Below are positions 33,197 through 43,564 of a stretch of DNA of 64,000 bases, one piece after another; within the stretch, counting starts at the first letter, position 1; the number at the start of each line of letters is the position of its first letter. The notes below the pieces were generated by a model. That model saw only the letters and a program-made list of their open reading frames with translations, made no database searches and was not told where the DNA came from. The DNA comes from Alicyclobacillus sp. (lineage in GTDB: Bacteria; Bacillota; Bacilli; Alicyclobacillales; Alicyclobacillaceae): contig JAIMBT010000016.1 in the NCBI GenBank assembly GCA_023511295.1, positions 36,389 to 100,388 of the forward strand, in the 5' to 3' direction. Both the position numbers and the translations under genes were made by a program.

Positions 33197-33878
33197 GGGG
33201 CCGAGCGGCGCGCCGCTGGTGGTGGCCGTCGCGGGATTGCACGACGCCGGGAAGACGACGGTCGGGGCGCAGATGGCGGCCATCTGGACGGGATGGGGGT
33301 TGCGGGTCGGCGTGATCAAGCACGATGGCCACGCGACGCCAGATGCACCGGACGACTGGGAGAAACCGCAGAGCGATACAATGCGCATGGCGGCGGCGGG
33401 TGCGGCGTTCACGATGGTGACCGGCGGCGGCCGGACGCTCCTGCGCGCGGTGGCAGATCCTGCGTCCGGAGATCCGCTGGCGCTACAGCGGCGGCTCGCG
33501 ACCTACGCCGCAGCGTGCGGACAGCCGCTCGACATCATCCTGGTCGAAGGGTTCAAGTTCGCAGACCTGCCGAAGGTGGTGGTTCTGCGGCCGGAGGACG
33601 CCGCTTGGTACGCCGATGCGGGGTTGACGAACGTCCTTGCACTGGTGCTGCGCCGCTCACAAGGTGGGGGGGATGGTGGGCATCGGTCGGGCACCGCGCC
33701 GCCCCGTGGTCAGGACGCGGCGTTACACTCCGAATACCACGGTCCGGAGAAGCGGCCCGCTCGCGCCCAGGTTGCTGCCCTCGGCGCCCGGGTGTATGAT
33801 GAAGGAGACCTCATTGAATTGTGCGAGTTTTTGGCCGGGCAACGACGGGAACGCCTTGGCTGGCCCACCCGGAGGTGA
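33189..33878 (+). CDS. mobB: molybdopterin-guanine dinucleotide synthesis protein MobB
   Basis: A GTP-binding partner of MobA. The P-loop is GLHDAGKT near residues 16-23, followed by GVIKHDGH, the AAAGAAF region and DIILVEGFKFADLPKVVVLR. At 229 residues it is longer than the usual ~170; the excess is a Gly/Arg/His-rich low-complexity stretch at about 155-190 before the final helix. ATG at 33189 overlaps the previous gene's end. It is followed 6 nt later by tatA. Confidence 0.9.
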   Translation: MREGPSGAPLVVAVAGLHDAGKTTVGAQMAAIWTGWGLRVGVIKHDGHATPDAPDDWEKPQSDTMRMAAAGAAFTMVTGGGRTLLRAVADPASGDPLALQRRLATYAAACGQPLDIILVEGFKFADLPKVVVLRPEDAAWYADAGLTNVLALVLRRSQGGGDGGHRSGTAPPRGQDAALHSEYHGPEKRPARAQVAALGARVYDEGDLIELCEFLAGQRRERLGWPTRR

Positions 33879-33884
33879 TGGAGG

Positions 33885-34130
33885 ATGTTGAACAACATCG
33901 GGTTCTCGGGCCTGATTCTCATCTTGATCGCCCTCTTGATTGTGTTTGGACCGAAGAAGTTGCCGGAGATTGGCAAGGCGTTTGGCCACTCGCTGCGCGA
34001 GTTCAAGCGGGCCACCCAGGGGTTGGCGGACGAGGTACAGCAGGCGGCACGTGAGGAAGCGGTGCAGGCGGAGTCCGGGCCGCGGGTCGAACCCATTGAA
34101 CTGAAGTCGGTGCACTCGGAAAACCGCTGA
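33885..34130 (+). CDS. tatA: twin-arginine translocase subunit TatA
   Basis: An 81-residue pore-forming subunit of the twin-arginine export system. It has the short N-terminal membrane helix ([16 protein letters not shown]), the conserved FGP hinge (F-G-P-K-K-L-P), an amphipathic helix and a charged tail. ATG at 33885 follows GGAGG. With tatC 72 bp downstream it gives the minimal two-component TatAC system usual in Firmicutes. Placing it after molybdenum-cofactor genes is sensible because folded molybdoenzymes are classic Tat substrates. Confidence 0.95.
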   Translation: MLNNIGFSGLILILIALLIVFGPKKLPEIGKAFGHSLREFKRATQGLADEVQQAAREEAVQAESGPRVEPIELKSVHSENR

Positions 34131-34202
34131 TCCGCGGCGCGGTGCGTCGCCTTCTACGCTTGGCGGAATCCGCAGGGTTGGAATGCAGTACAGGAGGCCA
34201 TC

Positions 34203-34958
34203 ATGTCGGCGAACAGCCAAGAACGTCTGCGCGTAGAGGAACATCTGGCGGACCTGCGCAAGCGCATCATCTACACGCTCGTCGCGTTTGGGGTGCTGTT
34301 TGCGGCAGGTCTTGCCTTTGTGTCGCGGTTGTACGACTTCTTCGTCCGACCGCTCACGCGGCAAGGCTATCACCTCGTCGTCATCTCGCCCGGTGAAGTG
34401 ATTATGGTCTACTTCGCGATGGCGGCGATTGTGGGTATCGGTCTCACGCTGCCGTTCGCGCTCTACCAGCTCTGGCGCTTCGTTGCGCCTGGCCTGACGG
34501 CGCGCGAGCGACGGTACACGGTGCGCTTGATTCCTGTGTCGCTGCTGATGTTCGCCTGCGGGGTCTGCTTCGCGTGGTTCTTCATCTTTCCGACGGTGTT
34601 GTCGTTCCTGTTGCGCCTCTCCGCTCAGCACTTCCAGGTGATGATGCGCGCAGACGCGTACTTCTCCTTCCTCACGAACATCTGCCTGCCGTTTGGATTC
34701 ATCTTCGAGTTGCCCATCGTGGTCGTCTTTCTCACCCGCATTGGCATCGTGACCCCTGGTTTGCTGCGGCGGTGGCGCCGGTACGCCTACCTCGTGTGCG
34801 TCATCCTCGGCGTGCTCATCAGTCCGCCGGAGCTGGTCAGCCACCTGAGTGTCGTCCTGCCGATGATTGCCCTGTACGAACTGAGCATCGGGCTGTCCGT
34901 GGTGGTCAAACGCCGTCGAGACGAGGAACAGCACCGCGCGGAAGCCGTCCGTGCCTGA
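34203..34958 (+). CDS. tatC: twin-arginine translocase subunit TatC
   Basis: The receptor subunit of Tat export, 251 residues with six membrane segments. EEHLADLRKRIIYTL at the N-terminus, the first-loop PLTRQGYHLVVISPGEVIMVY, LYQLWRFVAPGLTARERR and FGFIFELPIVVVFL are family landmarks. ATG at 34203 follows AGGAGG with 5-nt spacing. The C-terminal tail is charged (KRRRDEEQHR). It is followed by the groESL control region. Confidence 0.95.
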   Translation: MSANSQERLRVEEHLADLRKRIIYTLVAFGVLFAAGLAFVSRLYDFFVRPLTRQGYHLVVISPGEVIMVYFAMAAIVGIGLTLPFALYQLWRFVAPGLTARERRYTVRLIPVSLLMFACGVCFAWFFIFPTVLSFLLRLSAQHFQVMMRADAYFSFLTNICLPFGFIFELPIVVVFLTRIGIVTPGLLRRWRRYAYLVCVILGVLISPPELVSHLSVVLPMIALYELSIGLSVVVKRRRDEEQHRAEAVRA

Positions 34959-35018
34959 GCCAGTCCCGCCGATACGACGTCAGCCCCCGGCACGTCGAAA
35001 ATCCGCGACAGCCCCCAC

Positions 35019-35047
35019 TTGCAAACGCGCATGCCGGAGATTAATAT
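35019..35047 (+). promoter_or_regulatory. sigma-A promoter of groESL
   Basis: TTGCAA at 35019-35024 and TAATAT at 35042-35047 with a 17-bp spacer, directly ahead of the CIRCE element. TATAAG at 35045-35050 is an alternative -10. Confidence 0.6.
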
Positions 35048-35058
35048 AAGTTGTGGAA

Positions 35059-35085
35059 TTAGCACTCGATGCAGGTGAGTGCTAA
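35059..35085. promoter_or_regulatory. CIRCE operator (HrcA binding site)
   Basis: A perfect TTAGCACTC-N9-GAGTGCTAA, 42 bp ahead of groES. CIRCE is the established operator of the heat-shock repressor HrcA, so groESL is expected to be induced by heat through HrcA, which is not encoded in this window. Confidence 0.98.
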
Positions 35086-35126
35086 CAAACCCGGGCCACC
35101 GGGTAGCGTGAGGAGGGTCTCAACAC

Positions 35127-35411
35127 ATGGTAAAACCACTTGCAGACCGCGTCGTGGTGCGTCCCCTGGACCGTGAGGAGAAGACGGCCAGCGGCATCTT
35201 CCTGCCGGACACCGCAAAGGAGAAGCCGCAGGAAGGCGAAATCGTGGCGGTTGGCCCTGGCCGAGTCGAGGACGGCAAGCGGATTGAGCTCGAGGTCAAG
35301 GTCGGTGACCGGGTGATTTTCTCCAAGTACGCGGGTACCGAGATCAAGATTGGCGAAGACGAAGTCCTGATTCTCCGCGAGAGCGACATCCTCGCCATTG
35401 TCGAGAAGTAA
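35127..35411 (+). CDS. groES: co-chaperonin GroES
   Basis: The 94-residue lid of the GroEL chaperonin; seven copies cap the folding chamber. Landmarks are [20 protein letters not shown], the mobile-loop region [14 protein letters not shown], and [15 protein letters not shown] at 35127 has GAGGAGG about 10 nt upstream. It is controlled by the CIRCE element and followed by groEL after 59 bp. Confidence 0.98.
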   Translation: MVKPLADRVVVRPLDREEKTASGIFLPDTAKEKPQEGEIVAVGPGRVEDGKRIELEVKVGDRVIFSKYAGTEIKIGEDEVLILRESDILAIVEK

Positions 35412-35431
35412 GCTTCGCCGCTTGGACGTGA

Positions 35432-37099
<1,668 letters not shown>

Positions 37100-37158
37100 T
37101 CACCGGACCATCTCCGGTGTGTGAAAACCAGCGGCCTCAACCAGGGTCGCGCAGAGGG

Positions 37159-37199
37159 AGGGCCACTTCGCCTGTTGCGTGCAGGCGGGTGGCCCTTTC
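37159..37199 (+). terminator. rho-independent terminator after groEL
   Basis: AGGGCCACTTCGCCTG (37159-37174) pairs with CAGGCGGGTGGCCCT (37182-37196) with minor mismatch, then TTTCG. A shorter hairpin ACCGGA/TCCGGT lies just before it. The 303-bp gap to the next gene shows no other signal I can support. Confidence 0.6.
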
Positions 37200-37402
37200 G
37201 CCGTCTCGGCGTCGCGCCGCGACATGGGCTGGGATGGGCCCCGCGGCAGTTGCCCGTGGGTGCGCAGCAGCCGGCTGGACGCACAGAGCCCTATCGGCGG
37301 TGCAAGAGAATTTTGTACAATATGAAACAACGCATCATGGGGGGACCAGCCGTTCGGTCGCCCGTTGTTCTGAACATTCGTTCGCGGGAGGAGGCGCAGA
37401 GG

Positions 37403-37954
37403 ATGCTCGAGCCCATCACCATCCGACGAGCGACGCCAGCCGATGCGGCTGCGGTCGCACGCGTGCACGTCGACAGTTGGCGGACCACCTACCGCGGCAT
37501 CGTTCCCAATGACTTCCTCGACGGGATGTCGTACGAAGCGAGTGCGGCGCGTTGGCAGCGCCTGTTTGCAGCGGGTGACCCAGATTACGCGATGTTCGTT
37601 GCAACGGTCGGGGACGGCACCGTAATCGGCTTCGCAAACGGCGGCCATATCCGCACAGCGGACCCCGAGTTTTCCGGGGAGTTGTACGCGCTTTACCTGC
37701 TCGCCACGCATCAGCGTCAGGGCATTGGTGCGCAGTTGTGGCAGGCGGTCGCGAACCACCTCGTCCGTCGAGGGATGGACAGCCTGCTCGTCTGGGTGTT
37801 GGCGGAAAACTCTGCCTGCCGCTTCTACGAAGCGATGGGCGGCCAGCCGATGCGGGAGGCCGAAGCAGAGATTGGCGGAAAACGGCTCCGGGAAATCGGC
37901 TACGGCTGGCGGGAGTTGAAGGCGGGCAGATGTGACGGTATGACGGTGCGGTGA
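37403..37954 (+). CDS. GNAT-family N-acetyltransferase
   Basis: A 183-residue acetyltransferase. ITIRRATPADAAAVARVHVDSWRTTYRGIVP is the usual start, LYALYLLATHQRQGIGAQLW contains the acetyl-CoA loop (Q-R-Q-G-I-G), and VLAENSACRFYEAMGG is the final strand-helix. The acceptor is unknown; the sequence resembles members that modify small molecules or antibiotics and also RimI-like proteins. ATG at 37403 follows GGAGGAGG with 8-nt spacing. It is convergent with azlD. Confidence 0.88.
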   Translation: MLEPITIRRATPADAAAVARVHVDSWRTTYRGIVPNDFLDGMSYEASAARWQRLFAAGDPDYAMFVATVGDGTVIGFANGGHIRTADPEFSGELYALYLLATHQRQGIGAQLWQAVANHLVRRGMDSLLVWVLAENSACRFYEAMGGQPMREAEAEIGGKRLREIGYGWRELKAGRCDGMTVR

Positions 37955-38037
37955 GGACGGACGCTTCCATGGGCGGGGTCAATCTCAGCGGTTCCGCCCT
38001 GCACCGCGACCCCAAGGCACCAGGTCCTCGCCCTCCA

Positions 38038-38358
38038 TCACAGTGCGGCGCGGAGTACCGCGATGCAGACCACGCCGGCCAACATGGTCCAGAGTGGACT
38101 TTTCGTCTTCCAGGCGGCGCAGAGTGCGACAGCGGTCGCGCCCCAGAATGGCAGATGAATACTGCCGTGACTGGGGACGTGTTGCCAGAGGGCCGGGGCG
38201 ACCAGTGCGGCGAAGACCCCGATAGGGATGTACCGCATGCCGCGGGCCATCCGCGGCGGCAACGTGAGATGGCGGCCGAGCAGCATGGGGGGAAACCGGG
38301 TCAGGTAAGTGGCCAGGCCGGCGGCGGCAATGGCAGCGCTGTACGCCAACTCCCTCAC
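38038..38358 (-). CDS. azlD: branched-chain amino acid exporter small subunit AzlD
   Basis: A 106-residue membrane protein with about four helices, the partner of AzlC in exporting branched-chain amino acids and analogues. The motif AAGLATYLTRFPPMLLGRH near the start and MRYIPIGVFAALVAPALW are typical. The start is GTG at 38356-38358, overlapping the azlC stop as GTGA, so translation is coupled. It ends 80 bp from the convergent acetyltransferase gene. Confidence 0.9.
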   Translation of the reverse strand: MRELAYSAAIAAAGLATYLTRFPPMLLGRHLTLPPRMARGMRYIPIGVFAALVAPALWQHVPSHGSIHLPFWGATAVALCAAWKTKSPLWTMLAGVVCIAVLRAAL

Positions 38359-39071
38359 CGCTCGGTCACCCCCAGAGCGAACGCGGCGAGGGCGCCTGCG
38401 AGCACGGCGCCCGTGGTGCCGAGAAAGTGGTACACGGCGATGGCGATGGCGGCCGCGGACAGCGCGGCGAACACCTGGCGAGGACGCTGCAGCTGGGCCA
38501 TCAACAGCCCGAGAAACGCGCCGACGTATGCGAAGTCGAGGCCGAGCCGCGTGGGGTCCCCCAGCAACCCGCCAAGCGCAAAGCCAAGGCCAGAACTGAG
38601 CAGCCATGGACCGAAGATGGCCGCGCCCGCCCCTGCGACGTAGCCGATACCAAGCGGCCCCGTGTCAGCCGCGACGGTGGTGACACTGTACGTCTCGTCC
38701 GTCAGCCCGTGCGCCAACCACGCCAAGTGGCGCGTCGGGATTTGCTTGAGCGCTGGACCCAGGGTCAGTCCGTACAGCATCTGACGCGCGTTGATGAGGA
38801 ACGTGCCGCCGACCACCGCCCAGACGGCGGCCCCATCGTGCAGCAGCGCCAGGATGGTGAACTGGGAAGCACCGGCAAAGACCACGGCGGACATCGCCAG
38901 CGTTTGCGCCAAGCCCAAGTGATTGCTGCTGTGCGCGAGCGCACCGTAGGCGGTTCCGTACGTGAACACGCTGAGTGACAGCGGAAAGGTGTCGGCGAGC
39001 GCTTGAACAAACCCCTTTTGCCCGAGGGCGGCCCGTGCTAGGCTGGACACAGATGCTCCGCGAAGCCGCAT
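38355..39071 (-). CDS. azlC: branched-chain amino acid exporter large subunit AzlC
   Basis: A 238-residue membrane protein of the AzlC family. FPLSLSVFTYGTAYGALAHSS, AGASQFTILALLHDGA, FLINARQMLYGLTLGP and LTDETYSVT are strong family motifs. With AzlD it exports branched-chain amino acids. ATG at 39069-39071 follows GGGAGGG on the minus strand. It is divergent from an XRE-cupin regulator, with a 25-bp palindrome between them that likely controls both. Confidence 0.93.
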   Translation of the reverse strand: MRLRGASVSSLARAALGQKGFVQALADTFPLSLSVFTYGTAYGALAHSSNHLGLAQTLAMSAVVFAGASQFTILALLHDGAAVWAVVGGTFLINARQMLYGLTLGPALKQIPTRHLAWLAHGLTDETYSVTTVAADTGPLGIGYVAGAGAAIFGPWLLSSGLGFALGGLLGDPTRLGLDFAYVGAFLGLLMAQLQRPRQVFAALSAAAIAIAVYHFLGTTGAVLAGALAAFALGVTER

Positions 39072-39094
39072 GATTCACCCTCCCGTATGCAATC

Positions 39095-39119
39095 ATGTTA
39101 TACATGTAATATATAACAT
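39095..39119. promoter_or_regulatory. 25-bp palindromic operator between azlC and XRE-cupin gene
   Basis: ATGTTATA (39095-39102) and TATAACAT (39112-39119) are perfect inverted repeats around a 9-nt AT-rich centre. The site lies in the 66-bp divergent spacer where both promoters must be, so it is a natural binding site for the adjacent regulator. Confidence 0.7.
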
Positions 39120-39137
39120 TCGGATGGGAGGCTCCAT

Positions 39138-39710
39138 ATGGAGCGTGAACAACTGTCTGCCGAGATTGGCCGCCGCTTACGGTACCACCGCCAGCAGCGG
39201 CAGATGTCCCTGGACGCCCTCTCCGAGTTGACCGGCGTGAGCAAGCCGATGCTCGGTCAGATTGAACGCGGTGTGTCCAATCCAACGGTCGCCACGTTGT
39301 GGCGGATTGCGTCCGGGCTGAAGGTCCCATTCACTGCGCTCATCGGTGCAAACCCGGCCTTGGAGTTGTTGCGTGCGTCCGAGCAAACGCGCGTCAGCGA
39401 GGACGGTGGACGCTTCGAGGTGTTCAGTACCTACGCGGCCCAGGGGATCCCGTTTGAGATCTACCGGGTTCGCCTGCATCCTGGGTGCTCGCGCAGCGCG
39501 GAGCCGCACGGTGTGGGTGTCACGGAATCCGTGACCGTGTTTACCGGCGTGCTGACCTTGTCCGTCGGCGAAGAGACGTTCACGCTGGCAGCGGGAGATG
39601 CGCTGTCCTTCGCAGCGGATGTCGAACACCGGTATGGCAACACGGAGGAATCGGTGTGTGAACTGAGCATGGTTATCTTCTACCCAGCTGGAGGGCACGG
39701 TCTCGTCTGA
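39138..39710 (+). CDS. XRE-family regulator with cupin sensor domain
   Basis: A 190-residue regulator. Residues 5-60 form an XRE helix-turn-helix (RRLRYHRQQRQMSLDALSEL, then GVSKPMLGQIERGVSNPTV), and about 105-185 a cupin barrel (GVTESVTVFTGVLTLSVG, LAAGDALSFAADVEHRY) expected to sense a small molecule. ATG at 39138 follows GGGAGG. Divergence from azlCD and the shared palindrome suggest it controls the exporter, in place of the Lrp-type AzlB of B. subtilis. Confidence 0.9.
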   Translation: MEREQLSAEIGRRLRYHRQQRQMSLDALSELTGVSKPMLGQIERGVSNPTVATLWRIASGLKVPFTALIGANPALELLRASEQTRVSEDGGRFEVFSTYAAQGIPFEIYRVRLHPGCSRSAEPHGVGVTESVTVFTGVLTLSVGEETFTLAAGDALSFAADVEHRYGNTEESVCELSMVIFYPAGGHGLV

Positions 39711-39872
39711 CGAGGCACTGCGTGACCTCTCATCGTGCGACTCGGCAAGTTCGAATACGCCTTGGCCCGATAGGACCGGGTCACCTCTGTCGAATGAGAT
39801 CACGTTTGGAAGGACTTCGGCGAAATGCGTCGAAGACTTCCGAGGTGCAGGTCTTGCCAGGGGTGATGGAAA

Positions 39873-41051
39873 TTGTCGAGGAAACATCGGGCTTTGGTCG
39901 CTGCGGGAACGGCGATGGTGTTGCTCGCTGCGGTGGCGACGCCGGCCGTGACGTACGCCAGCCAGCTGTCGGACGCGCGCCAGAAGGCAGCGCAACTGGC
40001 CCAGCAGAAACAGGAGACGCAGCAGAAGATTGGCCAGCTGAGCCAGCAAGAGCAGTCCATCACGCAGCAAATCCATCAGATTGAGGCCGCGGTTTCGAAA
40101 CTCGACAGTTCCATCCTTCACACGCAAGCGGATATCGTGCGGCGGAACCTTCAAATCAAGCAGCTTCAACAGGAGATTGCGCAGACAGAGCAGAAGCTGA
40201 ACGAGCAGTACGGCGTGCTGGAGCGTCGACTGCGGGTCATCTACGAAGACGGGCAGAGCAGCTACCTCGAAGTACTCCTCTCGGCGACCAGCTTCTCCGA
40301 TTTCTTGGACCGCGTGCAGATGCTCGCGGATATTGCAAAACAGGACAAACTGGTACTCGTCAGCATCCAGCAAAACCAGCAGCAACTCACGAAGGCGCAG
40401 CAGGCCGTCCAACAACAGTTGACGGCTGTGAAACAGGCCTATCAAGTCTTGTTGGAGCAAAAGACGGAACAGCAGAATCAACAGCGCAAGGAAACGGCGC
40501 TCTTGGCGCAGGTCCATGACTCGAAGCTGAGCGCGGAGGCCGACCTGAAAAGTGAACAGGCGGCGATGAACGGCTTGCAGGCGCTGATTCAGCAACTCGA
40601 AGCGCAGGAGGGCGCGTACACCGGTGCGTCCGACGGTTGGACGTGGCCGGTTCCCGGCTATACGACGGTCAGTTCCGGGTACGGGTGGCGGACATGGCCC
40701 GACGGGTCGCGGGAGTTCCACGACGGGATTGACATCGCCGCGCCGCTGGGGGCCAAGATGGTCGCCGCCACAGGCGGCAAGGTGTTGTACGCCGGCCCTG
40801 CGTCCGGATTCGGCGATTGGGTCGTCATCCAGTCGGCGGGCGGCCTGCTCGAGATTTACGGCCACATGTACGCCTACCAACTCACCGTGCACCCCGGCGA
40901 GATTGTGTCGAAAGGACAGCAGATTGCGTCCGTCGGGAACAACGGCAATTCCACCGGACCGCATCTGCACTTCACCATCGCGACCGGGTTTGACGCAGCT
41001 GGGTACCCTATCTCTGTCGACCCAACGAAATACGTCGGCAGCGGCGGGTAA
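39873..41051 (+). CDS. secreted M23 metallopeptidase with coiled coil
   Basis: A 392-residue cell-wall hydrolase. Residues 1-29 are a signal peptide (cleavage after TYA), about 30-250 a long Gln-rich coiled coil like the PcsB/EnvC regulators, and 255-392 a LytM/M23 endopeptidase domain with zinc ligands H283-xxx-D287 (in FHDGIDIAAP) and the H364-L-H366 motif. All catalytic residues are present, so it should cut peptidoglycan cross-bridges, probably under control of the coiled coil. The start is TTG at 39873. Confidence 0.9.
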   Translation: MSRKHRALVAAGTAMVLLAAVATPAVTYASQLSDARQKAAQLAQQKQETQQKIGQLSQQEQSITQQIHQIEAAVSKLDSSILHTQADIVRRNLQIKQLQQEIAQTEQKLNEQYGVLERRLRVIYEDGQSSYLEVLLSATSFSDFLDRVQMLADIAKQDKLVLVSIQQNQQQLTKAQQAVQQQLTAVKQAYQVLLEQKTEQQNQQRKETALLAQVHDSKLSAEADLKSEQAAMNGLQALIQQLEAQEGAYTGASDGWTWPVPGYTTVSSGYGWRTWPDGSREFHDGIDIAAPLGAKMVAATGGKVLYAGPASGFGDWVVIQSAGGLLEIYGHMYAYQLTVHPGEIVSKGQQIASVGNNGNSTGPHLHFTIATGFDAAGYPISVDPTKYVGSGG

Positions 41052-41312
41052 TGCACATAGCCACCCCGCCAGCCGTACCTCGCCGCGTGGCTCGACATCT
41101 GACCATGGGAAAAATTGAACGCCCCCCGAAAATCCATCCGCAGCATCGTTCTAAAAGTTTGATAAAATGGTTGGTATCCTGCCATCGCAAAGACATACGA
41201 GGCGTACAAGCGGGACAAGTCCATGAAGAGGTACGCCGAGTGGATTTTTTGGCCACGGCTTTCGCCGTTGGTACATGACCACCACCCGTCAGATCCCCCA
41301 GGAGGTGGCACA

Positions 41313-42305
41313 TTGCGAACCAACCAAGCACAGACGAGCCAGTACCCGTTTGAGGGCTGGCACAGAGACCTGCAACCCGTGGTGGACAGCATCGAGCGCG
41401 TGATTGTCGGCAAGGGCGAAGTCGTCCGGCTGGTGTTCGTCGCGCTGCTCGCGGGCGGCCACTGTTTGATTGAAGACGTCCCTGGCGTTGGCAAGACGAT
41501 GTTGGTACGGGCGTTGGCGAAATCGCTGGGTTGTGACTTCCGTCGCATTCAGTTTACGCCGGACCTGCTGCCGTCTGACGTGACCGGGGTGTCTATTTAC
41601 AACCAGAAAAACCAGGAATTTGAATTCCGGAGAGGGCCTGTCTTCGGCCAGATTGTCCTCGCCGACGAAATCAACCGCACGTCTCCCAAGACGCAGTCCG
41701 CGTTGCTCGAGGCGCTCGAGGAACGGCACGTGACGGCCGACGGACAGACCTACGCCCTTCCGCAACCGTTCATTGTGCTCGCCACAGAGAATCCGATTGA
41801 GTTCGAGGGCACCTTCCCACTGCCGGAGGCGCAGTTGGACCGCTTTCTCTTGAAGTTTTCCATGGGCTACCCATCCGTGAAGGACGAGCTTTCCATTCTC
41901 GACCGGCAGCGCCACCACCATCCGATTGACGACCTGACGCCCGTCGCACGCCCTGAGGACGTCCTTGGCTGGCGGGAACAGGTCGCCGCCGTCCACGTGG
42001 AGGATGCCATCCGCGAATACTTGGTCGGCATCGTCCAAGCGACGCGTGCCCACGAGCAGGTGTACCTCGGCGCGAGCCCGCGGGCGAGCATCGCGCTGTT
42101 CAAGGCCGCGCAAGCGCTGGCCTTCGCCTGTGGTCGGTCGTACGTGGTGCCAGACGACATCCGCTACCTGGCGCCTTACGTCCTCAGCCACCGCATCTTG
42201 CTTGCGCCGGACGCCCGCTTGGCCGGTGTTGCGGTCACGGCCGTCGTGGAGCGGATTCTCGAGGCGCAACCCGTCCCCATGCTGCGGGAAGGCACCCGCC
42301 GATGA
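41313..42305 (+). CDS. MoxR-family AAA+ ATPase
   Basis: A 330-residue MoxR ATPase, a chaperone-like regulator usually encoded with DUF58 and transglutaminase proteins. The P-loop contains K61 in GVGKT, with Walker B VLADEINR, sensor ATENPIEFEGTFPLPEAQLDRF, and the arginine finger region GASPRAS. TTG at 41313 is chosen because a full AGGAGGTG lies about 6 nt upstream. Its stop overlaps the DUF58 start (ATGA). The 261 bp before it show no clear promoter. Confidence 0.93.
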   Translation: MRTNQAQTSQYPFEGWHRDLQPVVDSIERVIVGKGEVVRLVFVALLAGGHCLIEDVPGVGKTMLVRALAKSLGCDFRRIQFTPDLLPSDVTGVSIYNQKNQEFEFRRGPVFGQIVLADEINRTSPKTQSALLEALEERHVTADGQTYALPQPFIVLATENPIEFEGTFPLPEAQLDRFLLKFSMGYPSVKDELSILDRQRHHHPIDDLTPVARPEDVLGWREQVAAVHVEDAIREYLVGIVQATRAHEQVYLGASPRASIALFKAAQALAFACGRSYVVPDDIRYLAPYVLSHRILLAPDARLAGVAVTAVVERILEAQPVPMLREGTRR

Positions 42306-43564
42306 AGGGTGGGCGCGGCCGGGTTGGCGCGTGGACGTGGCGAAAGCTCCTGGCAGGGGCGTTCGGCATGCTCTGCCTCGCCGCAACCTTTGTGTTTGCA
42401 AAGGTGCAGGGCGGCTTCTTCGCCTGGTTTTTATTTGCGTTTGTTGGGGTGCTCTTCGCCTACGAAGTCGTGACGGCAGCGGTGGGACTGCGCGGCGTCA
42501 CCGTCGAGCGGCGGTTGTCCGCGAAGCGCTTGTCGGCGGGACAGACGTTGCAGATTGACGTCGAGTTGTCCGTCTCGGGGGCGTGGCCGAGGTTCTGGCT
42601 GCGCGTGCGGGATGCGCTGCCACCCCGCTTCGCGGTGCAAGTGCAAGGCAGTGAGCGGGTGTTGCTCCCAGTCTGGGCGCGGCGACTCGGGTTTCGGTAC
42701 CGGATCGAAAACCTCCCCCGCGGCATTTACCGCATCGGCGATTCCACGTTGGAAACGGGGGACCTGCTCGGCATTTTGCAACTGCGGCGGACGGACCACC
42801 GGAGTGATCTCGTCACCGTCTACCCGCGGGTGGTGCCGGTTCGCGGGTGGAGCGGTCAGCTGCCGGAGGAACTGGGGCTGCGCGAGGCGACGCGGCGTAG
42901 ATCGGACGAGTCGACGACGGTGCTTGGCGTGCGCGACTATGTGCCAGGAGATCGGCTGAGCCGCGTTCACTGGAAGGCGTCGGCCCGGAGGGGGACCCTG
43001 CTGGCGAAGGACTTCGAGATGCACGTATCGAGCGAGTTGATGTTCGTCCCGGACCTGTCCCGGGACAGCTACCGCGGGTTCGACGGGCGGATGTTCGAGC
43101 TGGCCATGACCATCGTCGCCTCGCTGATGAAGTACGCGTTCGAGCGTCGGCGTCGTTTTGGCCTCCTGATGGCGGCTCTGCACCCCGTACACGTCCCGCC
43201 AGGGGGCGATGAGACCCTGCTCGTGCGGTGTATGGAGGAGCTCGCCATGGCGTCTCCAGAAGGCCGCCACAGCTTTCCCGAGGTGCTCCAACGGGCTGCA
43301 CAAGAGGTGCCCCTGGGGACGGTGTTGGTCGTGGTGTCTCCTCTGCTCGCTCCGATGGGCGTCGTGGCGGTCGAACACGTGCGCCGCCGAAACCCAGTGG
43401 AATGGTTCGCCCCACTCGCACAGCACGAATTCACCCAAGATCAACAGCAAGCCCTGGCCGCCCTGCGTTCTATCCGCGTGCCGTGTTACCCTGTCCGCCA
43501 GCCGGAGCAGCTGTCACAGCTCGCGCGAGGAGGGAACCTGAATGCAGCACACGGCTCCATCTGA
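42302..43564 (+). CDS. DUF58 domain protein
   Basis: A 420-residue protein with two membrane segments near the N-terminus (about 18-60), a beta-rich middle, and the DUF58 core VLGVRDYVPGDRLSRVHWKASARRG followed by a vWA-like domain. Such proteins are established companions of MoxR ATPases; a precise role is not known. ATG at 42302 overlaps moxR by 4 nt, and the 3' end overlaps the transglutaminase gene by 23 nt, so the three are a single unit. Confidence 0.9.
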   Translation: MKGGRGRVGAWTWRKLLAGAFGMLCLAATFVFAKVQGGFFAWFLFAFVGVLFAYEVVTAAVGLRGVTVERRLSAKRLSAGQTLQIDVELSVSGAWPRFWLRVRDALPPRFAVQVQGSERVLLPVWARRLGFRYRIENLPRGIYRIGDSTLETGDLLGILQLRRTDHRSDLVTVYPRVVPVRGWSGQLPEELGLREATRRRSDESTTVLGVRDYVPGDRLSRVHWKASARRGTLLAKDFEMHVSSELMFVPDLSRDSYRGFDGRMFELAMTIVASLMKYAFERRRRFGLLMAALHPVHVPPGGDETLLVRCMEELAMASPEGRHSFPEVLQRAAQEVPLGTVLVVVSPLLAPMGVVAVEHVRRRNPVEWFAPLAQHEFTQDQQQALAALRSIRVPCYPVRQPEQLSQLARGGNLNAAHGSI

